Shown here piece after piece: positions 1 through 8,772 of a DNA stretch of 57,271 nt (the stretch's first letter is position 1; each line of letters opens with the position of its first letter). Below the pieces are notes generated by a model. It had not been told where the DNA came from and searched no databases. It saw only the letters and a program-made list of their open reading frames with translations. A program made the position numbers and the translations under genes. The stretch covers positions 1 through 57,271 of the forward strand of contig JAIKYA010000138.1 of the NCBI GenBank assembly GCA_024683645.1, written 5' to 3'. This DNA is from Lachnospiraceae bacterium (GTDB lineage: Bacteria; Bacillota; Clostridia; Lachnospirales; Lachnospiraceae).

Positions 1-1
1 G

Positions 2-139
2 CTGCTTAAACTGCTTCTTGGTCAGCGACTTGCAGAAGCCCAGATCAAAATCCTTCAGATGCTTGGGGTATGGAAAACCGGCGTCCTTGATCCTCCGGGC
101 CTGAGCTTTATCGTGCCTGCACTTCAATTCTCCCGAGAA
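2..139 (-). pseudogene. istB fragment of an IS21-family element (internal piece, both ends missing)
   Basis: On the minus strand an uninterrupted frame runs from about 139 to the window edge. It reads through ELKCRHDKAQARRIKDAG and then FPYPKHLKDFDL, which matches the conserved region near the N-terminus of IstB, the AAA+ helper ATPase of IS21-family transposons. The true N-terminus is absent: upstream of 139 the frame meets a stop after three codons. The other end leaves the window. No Walker motif is visible because it would lie beyond the edge. The fragment directly abuts the truncated GGDEF gene on the other strand, so a recombination or deletion junction, or an assembly join, lies at about 125-140. 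The family call rests on remembered IstB sequence. Confidence 0.6.
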
Positions 140-206
140 TAATATTGTTTATACGCAGTATACGACCTACACCGGCGGAAGCCGTCACGCTTTCCTTGCA
201 GAAGAT

Positions 207-1298
207 ATGATTGATGGACGGGATATCAGTACGGTTTCGTTGTATGGCTCTTCAAAACAGCTGTGTCTTGCTGTTCCTACCCCGGATCTTAAGCTTATGG
301 GTAAGGATTTCAAAGCCTGCTTCGTTCAGATCGATATCAGTGAGATAGTGAATCTGCTGGCATTCGAGGACGAAGGAAGAACTTATTTCGGCCTGTATTC
401 AGCTGCCGGTGAAAACCTTTCGGGTACCGAGCTGGGACCTTTTGTTTCGGTGCAGAATCTGTTTGATGCGATCAAGGGAGTGGTGCCGGAAGATTCACTG
501 AATGAGAAACGCGCTGATTTCGTGAGCGGAACGGAGGGGAGCATTACTTTTAATGCAGACGGTGTGGCAGAAACACTATGCTATGTTCCGGTAGAAGGTA
601 CGGACTGGAAGATGGTCGTATTGATCCGTGAGAGCGTTATACATGACCGTATACGCGATATCAGCGAGAAAAGTCTGAAATCGAGCCAAAACCAGATAAT
701 ATTTACGCTGGTAATGGTGCTTCTGTTTGCAACGATTCTGCTGATAGAATTCAGGATGCTCGCAGGACAGAAGCTGGAAGCGGAAAAGGAGAACAGCAGG
801 GCTTTCCGCACTATGGCAAATACGGATTCACTGACGGGAGTCAGGAATAAGCATGCATATTCCGACAGTGAAGCAGCCTTAAATATCAGGATCAAGGAGA
901 ATGAGATCGATAAGCTGGCTGTCATAGTCTGTGATGTCAACGGTCTGAAGATCATCAATGATACTCTGGGGCATGCGGCGGGTGACAAGTTTATCAAAGA
1001 TGCATGTTCCATGATATGCGAGTACTTTAATCACGGAGCAGTCTACAGGATAGGCGGAGATGAATTCGCAGTCATACTTCAGGAAAAAGGCTACGATACG
1101 ATGCACGAGGTGATCACTGAATTTAACCGGAAGGTTGAGGAGCATATCAAGACAAAGGGAGTAGTCGTGGCAATAGGTTATTCCATTCTGGGGCCGGAGG
1201 ATGAACAGCTGCATGATATCTTTGAGAGAGCCGATAAGATGATGTACAAACGAAAAAAAGAGCTGAAGGAAATGGGAACTCTGACAAGGCAGGCTTAA
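207..1298 (+). CDS. Membrane sensor diguanylate cyclase (GGDEF), 5'-truncated
   Basis: Predicted to make cyclic di-GMP from two GTP at the membrane. The C-terminal half has the GGDEF domain, starting near TDSLTGVRNKHAY, with an intact active-site loop RIGGDEFAVIL. One membrane helix (LVMVLLFATILLIEF) precedes it. The N-terminal part is the extracytoplasmic portion of a Cache-like sensor. The frame stays open upstream of the ATG at 207 back to 105, and residues coded from about 130 (NNIVYTQYTTYTGGS) look like more of the sensor domain. The ATG used here is therefore only the first in-frame start, and there is no convincing ribosome binding site. The real N-terminus with its first membrane helix has been lost next to the istB fragment. 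Probably a pseudogene, or functional only if translated from an internal start. Confidence 0.75.
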   Translation: MIDGRDISTVSLYGSSKQLCLAVPTPDLKLMGKDFKACFVQIDISEIVNLLAFEDEGRTYFGLYSAAGENLSGTELGPFVSVQNLFDAIKGVVPEDSLNEKRADFVSGTEGSITFNADGVAETLCYVPVEGTDWKMVVLIRESVIHDRIRDISEKSLKSSQNQIIFTLVMVLLFATILLIEFRMLAGQKLEAEKENSRAFRTMANTDSLTGVRNKHAYSDSEAALNIRIKENEIDKLAVIVCDVNGLKIINDTLGHAAGDKFIKDACSMICEYFNHGAVYRIGGDEFAVILQEKGYDTMHEVITEFNRKVEEHIKTKGVVVAIGYSILGPEDEQLHDIFERADKMMYKRKKELKEMGTLTRQA

Positions 1299-1315
1299 AC
1301 GCCTGCCATCTTTTT
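1288..1315 (+). terminator. Intrinsic terminator after the GGDEF gene
   Basis: Perfect 7-bp stem GGCAGGC/GCCTGCC (1288-1294 and 1301-1307) around a 6-nt loop that contains the stop codon, followed by a T run from 1311. Confidence 0.8.
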
Positions 1316-1371
1316 ATATATCTTTCTTTTTTTGTCGAAAAAAAAATCTTTCCTTTTTCAGAGAAAAATAT

Positions 1372-1447
1372 CTTGACTTTCAAAATAAAAAGTAGTATCT
1401 TTTGTGACTGTAATAAGTTTGATAATCAAAATACTTGAAAGTCAAAT
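1372..1447. promoter_or_regulatory. Cluster of three FabT-like operator boxes
   Basis: The middle box, AGTTTGATAATCAAA (1416-1430), is a near-perfect palindrome and matches the FabT box known from streptococci (TTTGAT-ATCAAA core). Flanking boxes TTGACTTTCAA (1373-1383) and TTGAAAGTCAA (1435-1445) are exact reverse complements of each other and keep the TTGA/TCAA half-sites. Box 1 covers the -35 element and box 2 lies just downstream of the -10. The operon ends in a MarR-family gene that is the natural candidate regulator. Family knowledge: FabT binds together with acyl-ACP to repress fab genes. Direct binding here is inferred. Confidence 0.65.
1373..1401 (+). promoter_or_regulatory. Sigma-A type promoter of the fatty-acid synthesis operon
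   Basis: -35 TTGACT at 1373-1378, 17-bp spacer, -10 TATCTT at 1396-1401. The -35 hexamer lies inside the first FabT-like box. The start of acpP is about 88 bp downstream of the -10. Confidence 0.6.
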
Positions 1448-1488
1448 GTATTGATAGCCAAAAGATAATTCAAAAAAGGAGAAAAGCT

Positions 1489-1722
1489 ATGTTTGAAAAA
1501 CTGCTTGCGATCATTGAAGAGGAACTGAATGTAGAGGGTATGGAGATCACCATGGATACGGATTTTAAAAAAGATCTGAAGGCAGATTCGCTGGATCTGT
1601 TTGAACTGGTAATGGCTCTGGAGGAAGAATTCGGAGTGGAGATATCTTCGGAAAAGCTGGTGGGAATGTCGACTGTGGGTGACGTAGTGAAGTACATGAA
1701 GGAAAACGGTATAGAGATCTGA
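1489..1722 (+). CDS. acpP: Acyl carrier protein
   Basis: 77-residue acidic four-helix carrier protein that holds growing acyl chains on a phosphopantetheine arm. The attachment serine sits in the conserved DSLDLFELV motif. The start at 1489 is chosen because AAGGAG lies just upstream at normal spacing; a longer in-frame ATG at 1435 lies inside the third operator box and would add a basic stretch unknown in this family. First gene of the fab operon, 20 bp before fabK. Expression is likely controlled by the FabT-like boxes upstream. Confidence 0.95.
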   Translation: MFEKLLAIIEEELNVEGMEITMDTDFKKDLKADSLDLFELVMALEEEFGVEISSEKLVGMSTVGDVVKYMKENGIEI

Positions 1723-1742
1723 AAGGACAGGGAGCCGGATCA

Positions 1743-2666
1743 ATGAAGAACAGAGTGACAGAGCTTTTGGGATGCGAACATCCCGTGATACAGGGCGGAA
1801 TGGCCTGGGTGGCAGAGCACAGACTGGCTGCGGCGGTATCGAACGCAGGAGGGCTTGGCATCATAGGAGCGGCATCGGCACCGCCGGAGGTCGTCCGCAA
1901 AGAAATACACAGGTGCAGAGAGCTGACCGCAAGGCCTTTTGGTGTAAATGTAATGCTGTTAAATCCGAATGCGGATGAAGTCGCTGAGATAATAGTCGAA
2001 GAAGGCGTGAGGGTAGTGACGACAGGGGCGGGAAATCCCGCAAAGTATATCGATATGTGGAAGCAGGCCGGGGTGGCTGTGATCCCCGTAGTAGCCAGTA
2101 CCGCGATGGCTGTGATGATGGAGAGAGCAGGAGCCGATGCCGTGGTGGCGGAAGGGATGGAGAGCGGCGGACACATAGGTGTGACCACTTCCTTTGCGCT
2201 GATCCCGCAGGTCTGTGATGCCGTTGACATACCCGTGATCGCAGCAGGCGGTATCGCAGACGGCCGCGGTATGGCAGCAGCCTTCATGCTCGGTGCGGAA
2301 GGTATACAGATGGGTACTCGCTTTGTAGCTGCAAAAGAAGCGGTGGTTCATCCGGCATATAAGGAGAAGATCATAAAGGCAAGGGATATCGATTCAACTG
2401 TGACCGGGACGAGTACAGGACATCCGGTGCGCTGCCTGAAAAACAAAATGACCAGGGAATACCAAAAGCTCGAAGAGTCCGGAGCAGACTTCATGGAGCT
2501 GGAAAAGCTTACTCTGGGCTCGCTGAAGAGAGCTGTAGTGGATGGTGACGTTGTGGACGGAACCCTTATGGCAGGGCAGATCGCGGGACTGATCAAAAGC
2601 GAGGAAAGCTGCAGCGAGATCGTCAGAGGGATAGTAAGAGATGCAGAGAGGCTGATGAAGATCTGA
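1743..2666 (+). CDS. fabK: Enoyl-ACP reductase II (FMN-dependent)
   Basis: 307 residues, the usual length for FabK, a TIM-barrel flavoprotein of the nitronate-monooxygenase superfamily that performs the final reduction of each elongation cycle using NAD(P)H. N-terminal HPVIQGGMAWVAEHRLAAAV and the internal GMESGGHIGVTTSFALIPQV and GGIADGRGMAAAFMLGAEG blocks are characteristic of the FMN and substrate sites. Its place between acpP and fabD matches streptococcal and clostridial operons. No fabI-type short-chain enoyl reductase is seen here; FabK enzymes are known to be insensitive to triclosan. Only 5 bp separate its stop from the next gene region. Confidence 0.93.
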   Translation: MKNRVTELLGCEHPVIQGGMAWVAEHRLAAAVSNAGGLGIIGAASAPPEVVRKEIHRCRELTARPFGVNVMLLNPNADEVAEIIVEEGVRVVTTGAGNPAKYIDMWKQAGVAVIPVVASTAMAVMMERAGADAVVAEGMESGGHIGVTTSFALIPQVCDAVDIPVIAAGGIADGRGMAAAFMLGAEGIQMGTRFVAAKEAVVHPAYKEKIIKARDIDSTVTGTSTGHPVRCLKNKMTREYQKLEESGADFMELEKLTLGSLKRAVVDGDVVDGTLMAGQIAGLIKSEESCSEIVRGIVRDAERLMKI

Positions 2667-2677
2667 AAGGAATGAAG

Positions 2678-3613
2678 ATGGGAAAGACGGCATTTATATT
2701 TCCGGGACAGGGAGCGCAGTATACCGGAATGGGAAAAGATTTCTATGATGCTTCGGAGAAGGTCCGTGAGCTGTTTAAAAGAGCGGATGAGGTGACAGGG
2801 CTGGATCTTGAGAACCTGATATTTGAAGAAAATGAGCAGCTGGATGTGACGGAATATACACAGATAGCCATGACAGTGACGGAACTGGCCATACTTGGTG
2901 AAGTGCTCGGACGGGGCATTAGGGCGGATATGTGCGCAGGGCTCAGTCTCGGTGAGTACGCAGCCCTTGCGGCCACGGGTGTGATGGAGGCAGAAGACAT
3001 CTTCCGTATAGTAAGGAAGCGGGGCATATTTATGCAGAATGCCTGCCCTCACGGAGGTGCGATGAGCGCAGTACTGGGTGCTAAGAGCAGCCTTGTGGAA
3101 GAGATATGTGCCCGCGTGGCAGAGGAATGCGGGAAGAGCGTATCCCTTGCAAATTATAACTGTCCCGGACAGTACGTGATCACAGGTGATGCGGAAGCGG
3201 TAGAGAGAGCTGCAGCGCTTTGTGTTGAAGGCGGAGCGAAGCGTGCAATACCGCTTAAGGTAAGCGGACCCTTTCATTCTCCGCTGCTTGCGGGAGCGGC
3301 GGAAAAGCTTGCGCAGGAGCTTTCGGAGGTAAGGGTAAATACGCCGGGAATACCTTATTACACAAACGTAAGCGCGGACGCCGTAACAGCTGCTTCGGAT
3401 ATAAAGGAACTGCTGGCAAGGCAGATCTGCAGTCCGGTAAGATGGCAGCAGAGTGTTGAGCGGATGATAGCCGACGGGGCAGTACGTTTTATAGAGATAG
3501 GACCAGGAAAAACACTTGCGGGCTTTATGAAGAGGATAGACAGGAGCATAGAAGTCTGCAGCATAGGAACAATGGAGGAACTGGAGCATTTCCGCGGGGA
3601 TGCGTCCATGTAA
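2678..3613 (+). CDS. fabD: Malonyl-CoA:ACP transacylase
   Basis: Loads malonyl groups onto AcpP. The N-terminus MGKTAFIFPGQGAQYTGMG and the nucleophile elbow GLSLGEYAAL (serine near residue 90) are diagnostic; SGPFHSPLL supplies the catalytic histidine region. About 311 residues, normal length. Two in-frame ATGs lie 6 bp apart: the one at 2678 is 7 bp from the AAAGG ribosome site (2666-2670), while 2672 is too close, so 2678 is preferred. Co-operonic with fabK and fabG. Its end is followed by a 19-bp gap to fabG. Confidence 0.93.
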   Translation: MGKTAFIFPGQGAQYTGMGKDFYDASEKVRELFKRADEVTGLDLENLIFEENEQLDVTEYTQIAMTVTELAILGEVLGRGIRADMCAGLSLGEYAALAATGVMEAEDIFRIVRKRGIFMQNACPHGGAMSAVLGAKSSLVEEICARVAEECGKSVSLANYNCPGQYVITGDAEAVERAAALCVEGGAKRAIPLKVSGPFHSPLLAGAAEKLAQELSEVRVNTPGIPYYTNVSADAVTAASDIKELLARQICSPVRWQQSVERMIADGAVRFIEIGPGKTLAGFMKRIDRSIEVCSIGTMEELEHFRGDASM

Positions 3614-3632
3614 TGATACGAGGAGAAAATTT

Positions 3633-4370
3633 ATGAAGAATAAGACTGCGCTGGTCACAGGCGGAGGTCGGGGCATAGGAAGAGCGATAGCGATGAAGCT
3701 CGCAGGACTTGGCGCAAAGGTGATCGTAAACTACGGCAGTTCGAAGAGTGCTGCGGAAGAAACGGTGGAGCTGATAAAGGCGGCAGGCGGATACGCGGAA
3801 GCTATGCAGTGTGACGTGTCTGACTTTGATGCCTGTGCCGCGCTGGCGAAGGAAGTCATCGCCAGATACGGAAGACTGGACATACTGGTAAATAATGCGG
3901 GAGTCACAAAAGACGGGCTGCTTATGGCCATGGCAGAAGAAGACTATGACAGGGTGCTGGATATAAACCTTAAAGGCACATTCAATATGATGCGGCATTT
4001 TGCAAGGAGTTTCATAAAACAGCGTGCGGGAAGGATCATAAATATATCTTCGGTAAGCGGAGTGCTCGGAAATGCCGGACAGGCCAATTACAGTGCTTCA
4101 AAGGCAGGGATCATAGGGCTGACCAAAAGTGCGGCAAGGGAGTTTGCGGGCCGCGGTATATGTGTAAATGCTGTTGCCCCTGGCTTTGTGGAAACGGAGA
4201 TGATGGAGAAGATGGGCGAAGAGGCAGTGACCAAAGCAAAGGAGATGATACCTATGGGGCGCGCGGGGAAGCCAGAAGAGATAGCGGAAGCAGTGGCTTT
4301 TCTGGCAGGTGATGCTGCCGGATATATCACGGGACAGGTAATATGTGTGGACGGAGGTATGGCAATATGA
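3633..4370 (+). CDS. fabG: 3-oxoacyl-ACP reductase
   Basis: 245-residue short-chain dehydrogenase that reduces beta-ketoacyl-ACP with NADPH. Visible are the cofactor loop TGGGRGIGRAIA, the NNAG motif, and the catalytic Ser-Tyr-Lys set in ISSVSGV and NYSASKAG. The C-terminus GYITGQVICVDGGMAI is typical. The start at 3633 has AGGAG 7 bp upstream; a longer frame from 3600 overlaps fabD and lacks similarity. Its stop overlaps the fabF start (ATGA at 4367), implying translational coupling. Confidence 0.94.
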   Translation: MKNKTALVTGGGRGIGRAIAMKLAGLGAKVIVNYGSSKSAAEETVELIKAAGGYAEAMQCDVSDFDACAALAKEVIARYGRLDILVNNAGVTKDGLLMAMAEEDYDRVLDINLKGTFNMMRHFARSFIKQRAGRIINISSVSGVLGNAGQANYSASKAGIIGLTKSAAREFAGRGICVNAVAPGFVETEMMEKMGEEAVTKAKEMIPMGRAGKPEEIAEAVAFLAGDAAGYITGQVICVDGGMAI

Positions 4371-5605
4371 AGGGAAGACGTGTGGTCGTGACCGGTATGG
4401 GTGCGGTAACACCCATAGGTAACGATACGGAGAGTTTCTGGAACTCGGTGAAGGAAGGAAGATGCGGCTTTACACCGATAACGGCTTTTGATACTGCGGA
4501 ATATAAGGTGAAGCTGGCTGCGGAAGTAAAGGACTACGATCCGACACAGAGCATGGATAAGAAAGCGGCGAAACGTATGGAGCGTTTTGCTCAGTTTGCT
4601 GTAACTGCAGCCGGCGAGGCCATAAGGAATGCCGGGATCGATCCCGCCGCGGAGGATCCGTACCGTTTCGGCTGTGCCATAGGCAGCGGAGTCGGAAGCC
4701 TGCAGGTGGTAGAGAGGGAACACAGCAGGCTGCTGGAAAGAGGGCCGTCCAAAGTAGGACCTTTAATGGTTCCGCTCATGATATCCAATATGGCGGCGGG
4801 CAATGTAAGTATCGCATACGGCCTTAAGGGAAAGAACATCAACGTAGTCACGGCCTGCGCTACCGGAACACATTGCATAGGAGAAGCTTTCCGTTCCGTG
4901 CAGTACGGTGAGGCGGATGTGATGGTAGCCGGAGGCGCCGAGGCGGCGATCACCCCTCTGGGAATATCGGGCTTTACCATGCTGACAGCACTCAGTACGA
5001 GTGAAGATCCCGCAGCCTGTTCACTGCCCTTTGATGCGAGACGCAGCGGTTTCGTGATGGGAGAAGGTGCGGGCATAGTGGTGCTTGAAGAACTGGAACA
5101 TGCAAGGGCGCGTGGAGCGAAGATACTTGCGGAGCTTAGAGGTTACGGCACTTCCGCGGATGCTTTCCATATCACTTCACCGGCAGAAGACGGAGAGGGA
5201 GCGGCCAGATCGATGCTAAATGCCATAGAGGATGCCGGCATAGCACCGGAGGAAGTGGACTATATCAATGCCCACGGAACGGGTACGCATTATAACGACC
5301 TGTTTGAGACACGCGCCATAAAGCTGGCTTTCAAAGAACATGCATATAAGCTTAAGATCAACTCTACCAAATCCATGACAGGGCATCTTCTGGGAGCAGC
5401 GGGTGCCGTGGAGTTCATTACCTGTGTGCGGGAGCTGCAGGAAGGCTGGCTGCATCCGACAGTGGGACTGAAAGAGACGGAGGAAGAGCTGGATCTTGAT
5501 TACTGCAGGGAGGGCTATAGCGGAAACATACGTTATGCGCTCAGTGATTCACTTGGTTTCGGCGGGCACAATGCGAGCCTGATCATCGGAAAGTATGAGG
5601 GATAG
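4367..5605 (+). CDS. fabF: 3-oxoacyl-ACP synthase II
   Basis: 412-residue condensing enzyme that extends acyl-ACP with malonyl-ACP. The Cys-His-His triad is visible in VTACATGTH, NAHGTGTHYND and SMTGHLLGAAG, and the C-terminal SLGFGGHNASLI block is present. The start at 4367 gives the expected MKGRRVVVTGMGAVTP beginning and has GGAGG 9 bp upstream within fabG. It overlaps fabG by four bases and is followed 3 bp later by fabZ. Confidence 0.95.
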   Translation: MKGRRVVVTGMGAVTPIGNDTESFWNSVKEGRCGFTPITAFDTAEYKVKLAAEVKDYDPTQSMDKKAAKRMERFAQFAVTAAGEAIRNAGIDPAAEDPYRFGCAIGSGVGSLQVVEREHSRLLERGPSKVGPLMVPLMISNMAAGNVSIAYGLKGKNINVVTACATGTHCIGEAFRSVQYGEADVMVAGGAEAAITPLGISGFTMLTALSTSEDPAACSLPFDARRSGFVMGEGAGIVVLEELEHARARGAKILAELRGYGTSADAFHITSPAEDGEGAARSMLNAIEDAGIAPEEVDYINAHGTGTHYNDLFETRAIKLAFKEHAYKLKINSTKSMTGHLLGAAGAVEFITCVRELQEGWLHPTVGLKETEEELDLDYCREGYSGNIRYALSDSLGFGGHNASLIIGKYEG

Positions 5606-5608
5606 CTT

Positions 5609-6040
5609 ATGCCGGTATATACAGCGAAAGAGATAATGGAGATACTGCCGCACAGACATCCCTTTCTCATGATAGATACGATAGAAGAACTTGAGAGCGG
5701 AGTAAGAGCAGTCGGGAAAAAATGTGTGAGCATGAATGAGCCGTATTTTGCGGGGCATTTTCCAGAAAATCCCGTGATGCCCGGAGTACTGATAGTGGAG
5801 GCAATGGCGCAGACGGGAGCAGTAGCACTTCTCGATATGCCTGAATACAGGGGGAAGACTGCGTATTTTGCAGGCATCGATAAGGCACGTTTTAAGAGAA
5901 AGGTAGTACCAGGTGACGTGCTGCTCATAGAAGTGAAAGTGATAAAACAGAAGGGACCTGTAGGTGTGGCGGAAGCCGTAGCAAGGGTCGGTGACGCGGT
6001 TGCGGCAAGGGCGGAGATAACATTTGCGGTAGGAGAATAA
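5609..6040 (+). CDS. fabZ: 3-hydroxyacyl-ACP dehydratase
   Basis: 143-residue hot-dog-fold dehydratase. [12 protein letters not shown] at the N-terminus and [20 protein letters not shown] carry the catalytic His and Glu. It removes water from beta-hydroxyacyl-ACP before FabK acts. Starts 3 bp after fabF and ends 13 bp before accDA. No isomerising FabM or FabA homologue is visible in the window, so how unsaturated acyl chains are made is not explained here. Confidence 0.94.
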   Translation: MPVYTAKEIMEILPHRHPFLMIDTIEELESGVRAVGKKCVSMNEPYFAGHFPENPVMPGVLIVEAMAQTGAVALLDMPEYRGKTAYFAGIDKARFKRKVVPGDVLLIEVKVIKQKGPVGVAEAVARVGDAVAARAEITFAVGE

Positions 6041-6053
6041 CAGAGGACTTAAG

Positions 6054-7748
6054 ATGGGATGGCTGAACATATGGAAAAGACAGGCGCCGGCGGCTGCCGA
6101 AAACAGGGAGCCGGAGCTGATACGCTGCCCGAAGTGCGGGAAAATGGTGGAAAAGCTGCGCGTGGCAAAGCGCAGGTTTGTATGTTATGAATGCGGCGCT
6201 TATTTCAGGGTAAAGACCGGAAATCGTATACGTATGGTTGCGGATCCGGGAAGCTTCGAGGAATGGTTTGCGGATCCTGAAGTGTGCAATCCGCTGGATT
6301 ATGCGGGTTATGAGGAAAAGCTGGCTGAGGCCAGGGAAAAGACGGGACTGAAGGAAGCCTTTACCGCCGGCATATGCAGGATATTCGGAGAAGAAGCCGT
6401 CGTGGGTGTATGCGATGCGCGCTTTATGATGGCAAGCATGGGACAGGCATACGGTGAAAAAGTGACGGCAACCATAGAGCGTGCGACCAGAGCCCGCCTG
6501 CCTGTATTCTTCTTCTGCTGTTCCGGCGGCGCCAGGATGCAGGAGGGGATCATCTCGCTGATGCAGATGGCCAAAACCTCGGCTGCAATAAAGAAACACG
6601 GCGAGGCGGGGCTTCTGTACTGCACGATACTTACCGATCCGACCATGGGCGGGGTCACTGCCAGCTTCGCGATGCTCGGCGATGTGATCATGGCGGAACC
6701 CGGTGCGCTCATAGGCTTTGCGGGACCGAGGGTTATAAAACAGACTACGGGTGAGAGCCTGCCGGAAGGCTTCCAGACTGCGGAGTTTCTGCTGGAGCAC
6801 GGCCTCATCGACGGGATCGTGATGAGAAAGAACCTGAAGAAGACACTGTATTTTCTGATCCATGCCCATGCCTGTGCGGGAAAGAAGGGCTGGGCGGATT
6901 TTAAGGGAAGTGATTTTCATTTCCATATGACGGAGATACTGAAGGAACGCATGTGGCTGGAAAAGCCTAAAACAGCCTGGGATAAGGTAAAGGGCGTGCG
7001 CCGCCTGGAACGTCCTTCGGCCTGCGATTATATGGGATACATATTTGACAGTTTCGTGGAAGCTCACGGAGACCGCTGCTTTGCGGATGATCCCGCGATA
7101 ATGGGAGGCATCGCTTTTATAGAAGACCAGCCGGTCACGGTGATAGCTGATGTGCGCGGCTCCGATCCGGGAGAATGCCGCAGACGGAATTTCGGCATGC
7201 CAAAGCCCGAGGGCTACAGGAAGGCACTGAGATTGATGCGGCAGGCGGAAAAATTCAACCGGCCCATCATCAGTTTTGTTAATACCAGCGGAGCTTTCTG
7301 CGGACGTGAGGCGGAGGAACGCGGCCAGGGGGCAGCCATAGCGGAGAGCCTGACGGAAATGTCGGCATTAAAGGTGCCGGTGCTCTGCATCCTGATAGGA
7401 GAAGGTGGCAGCGGCGGTGCTCTTGCCACGGCTGTGGGAAATGAAGTGTGGATGCTGGAGAATGCGACCTATTCGATACTGTCCCCGGAAGGCTTTGCCT
7501 CGATACTCTGGAAGGATGCGGGCAGGGCAAAGGAAGCCAGCGAGGTGATGAATATCACGGCGCAGGATCTTGCGAGGCTCAGAGTAATAGAGGAGATCAT
7601 CCCTGAGTTTGGAGGAGCGGGCAGGGATACCGTACAGGCGATAGGAGAATATCTAAAAGAGAAGATAAGAGCATTTCTCTTAAAGTATGACGGCATGGAG
7701 CCGGAGCTTATAGCAGCGAAGCGCTATGAAAGATTCAGGGCCTTTTAG
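6054..7748 (+). CDS. accDA: Fused acetyl-CoA carboxylase carboxyltransferase, beta plus alpha subunits
   Basis: A single 564-residue chain joins AccD and AccA, which are separate proteins in most bacteria. The N-terminal zinc ribbon has four cysteines (C25, C28, C44, C47), followed by the AccD crotonase-like fold with [12 protein letters not shown] and [16 protein letters not shown]. After about residue 300 the AccA half begins ([20 protein letters not shown]) and ends with [14 protein letters not shown]. Together they transfer carboxyl from biotin to acetyl-CoA, forming malonyl-CoA for FabD. The biotin carrier (accB) and biotin carboxylase (accC) genes usually next to these are not in the window. 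The total is slightly shorter than the sum of the separate subunits. Confidence 0.92.
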   Translation: MGWLNIWKRQAPAAAENREPELIRCPKCGKMVEKLRVAKRRFVCYECGAYFRVKTGNRIRMVADPGSFEEWFADPEVCNPLDYAGYEEKLAEAREKTGLKEAFTAGICRIFGEEAVVGVCDARFMMASMGQAYGEKVTATIERATRARLPVFFFCCSGGARMQEGIISLMQMAKTSAAIKKHGEAGLLYCTILTDPTMGGVTASFAMLGDVIMAEPGALIGFAGPRVIKQTTGESLPEGFQTAEFLLEHGLIDGIVMRKNLKKTLYFLIHAHACAGKKGWADFKGSDFHFHMTEILKERMWLEKPKTAWDKVKGVRRLERPSACDYMGYIFDSFVEAHGDRCFADDPAIMGGIAFIEDQPVTVIADVRGSDPGECRRRNFGMPKPEGYRKALRLMRQAEKFNRPIISFVNTSGAFCGREAEERGQGAAIAESLTEMSALKVPVLCILIGEGGSGGALATAVGNEVWMLENATYSILSPEGFASILWKDAGRAKEASEVMNITAQDLARLRVIEEIIPEFGGAGRDTVQAIGEYLKEKIRAFLLKYDGMEPELIAAKRYERFRAF

Positions 7749-7769
7749 GGAGGCACAGAGGAGATAAGG

Positions 7770-8744
7770 ATGACGATAAGGATAAGCGGGACAGGCAGCG
7801 CCCTCCCGGACAGGATACTTACGAACCGTGAGCTGGAGGAGAGAGTTGATACTTCGGACGAATGGATAAGAGAGAGGACCGGTATAGTTACACGGCATAT
7901 CGCCGATAAGGAGACGGTGGCGTCACTTGCTGCAGAGGCCTGCAGGCGGGCACTTGCGGATGCGGGAAAGAAGGCGGAGGAAGTGGAACTGATACTGCTT
8001 GCAAGCTGCTCTTCGGAGATGATGCTTCCCTGCGGGGCCTGTCGCGTGCAGGCAGAGATAGCTGCGCAGAATGCGGCGGCTTTCGATATAAATGCAGCCT
8101 GCAGCGGCTTTGTCTTTGCACTGCAGACTGCCAATGCCTATATAGCATCAGGCATGTACAAAAATGCGCTGGTCGTCGGAGCGGAGGTGCTTTCAGGGAT
8201 AGTAGATCCCTCGGACAGGAATACCTGCATACTCTTCGGCGACGGTGCGGGAGCGGTATTCTGTGAGATGAGTACGGGAGAAGGAGAAGGGATGATCGCG
8301 GCACTGCAGGGCAGCATGGGAGATCGAGGAGGAGTGCTTTGCTGCAGGGCGGGACACAGAAGGGACGCTGACTATGCGGAGTATCCAAAAAAGGATGCCT
8401 TTGTTCATATGGATGGCGCCGAGGTATACAGCTTTGCGGTGCGCACGGTGCCGGCCTGCATAGAAAAGCTCCTGGATATGGCCGGCATGGGAGCTGAAGA
8501 GATCGATCTGTTTCTGCTTCATCAGGCGAATATACGTATCATTAATTCGGTAGCAAAAAGACTGAAGATACCGGCCGACAGATTCCCCTCCGATCTGGAG
8601 CGGGTGGGCAATACTTCATCGGCGGCGATCCCGCTTCTGCTTGATGAATTAAATAAATGTGGTAAAATAGTAAGAGGCTGCAAGCTTGTATTGGCGGCTT
8701 TCGGCGCAGGACTGACCTACGGTGCCTGCGTGCTGCAATGGTGA
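7770..8744 (+). CDS. fabH: 3-oxoacyl-ACP synthase III
   Basis: 324-residue initiating condensing enzyme that joins a primer acyl-CoA to malonyl-ACP. The catalytic cysteine is at about residue 111 in DINAACSGF, histidine in LLHQANIRI and asparagine in GNTSSAAIP, a complete triad. GAGLTYGACVLQW is the usual end. GAGGAGATAAGG precedes the ATG. In streptococci fabH is near the start of the cluster; here it is second to last, immediately before the regulator. Confidence 0.94.
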   Translation: MTIRISGTGSALPDRILTNRELEERVDTSDEWIRERTGIVTRHIADKETVASLAAEACRRALADAGKKAEEVELILLASCSSEMMLPCGACRVQAEIAAQNAAAFDINAACSGFVFALQTANAYIASGMYKNALVVGAEVLSGIVDPSDRNTCILFGDGAGAVFCEMSTGEGEGMIAALQGSMGDRGGVLCCRAGHRRDADYAEYPKKDAFVHMDGAEVYSFAVRTVPACIEKLLDMAGMGAEEIDLFLLHQANIRIINSVAKRLKIPADRFPSDLERVGNTSSAAIPLLLDELNKCGKIVRGCKLVLAAFGAGLTYGACVLQW

Positions 8745-8772
8745 GCATCAGGCTTCGGAAAAAGGAGAGAGC

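Noticed and set aside
581-1012. Minus-strand ORFs inside the GGDEF gene and similar long antisense frames across the fab, rny and argS genes
   Set aside because: They lie antisense to well supported genes, lack ribosome sites and have the composition of reverse-strand shadows.
1321-1371. Possible riboswitch upstream of acpP
   Set aside because: The region is A/T-rich without stable stems; the palindromes fit protein operators.
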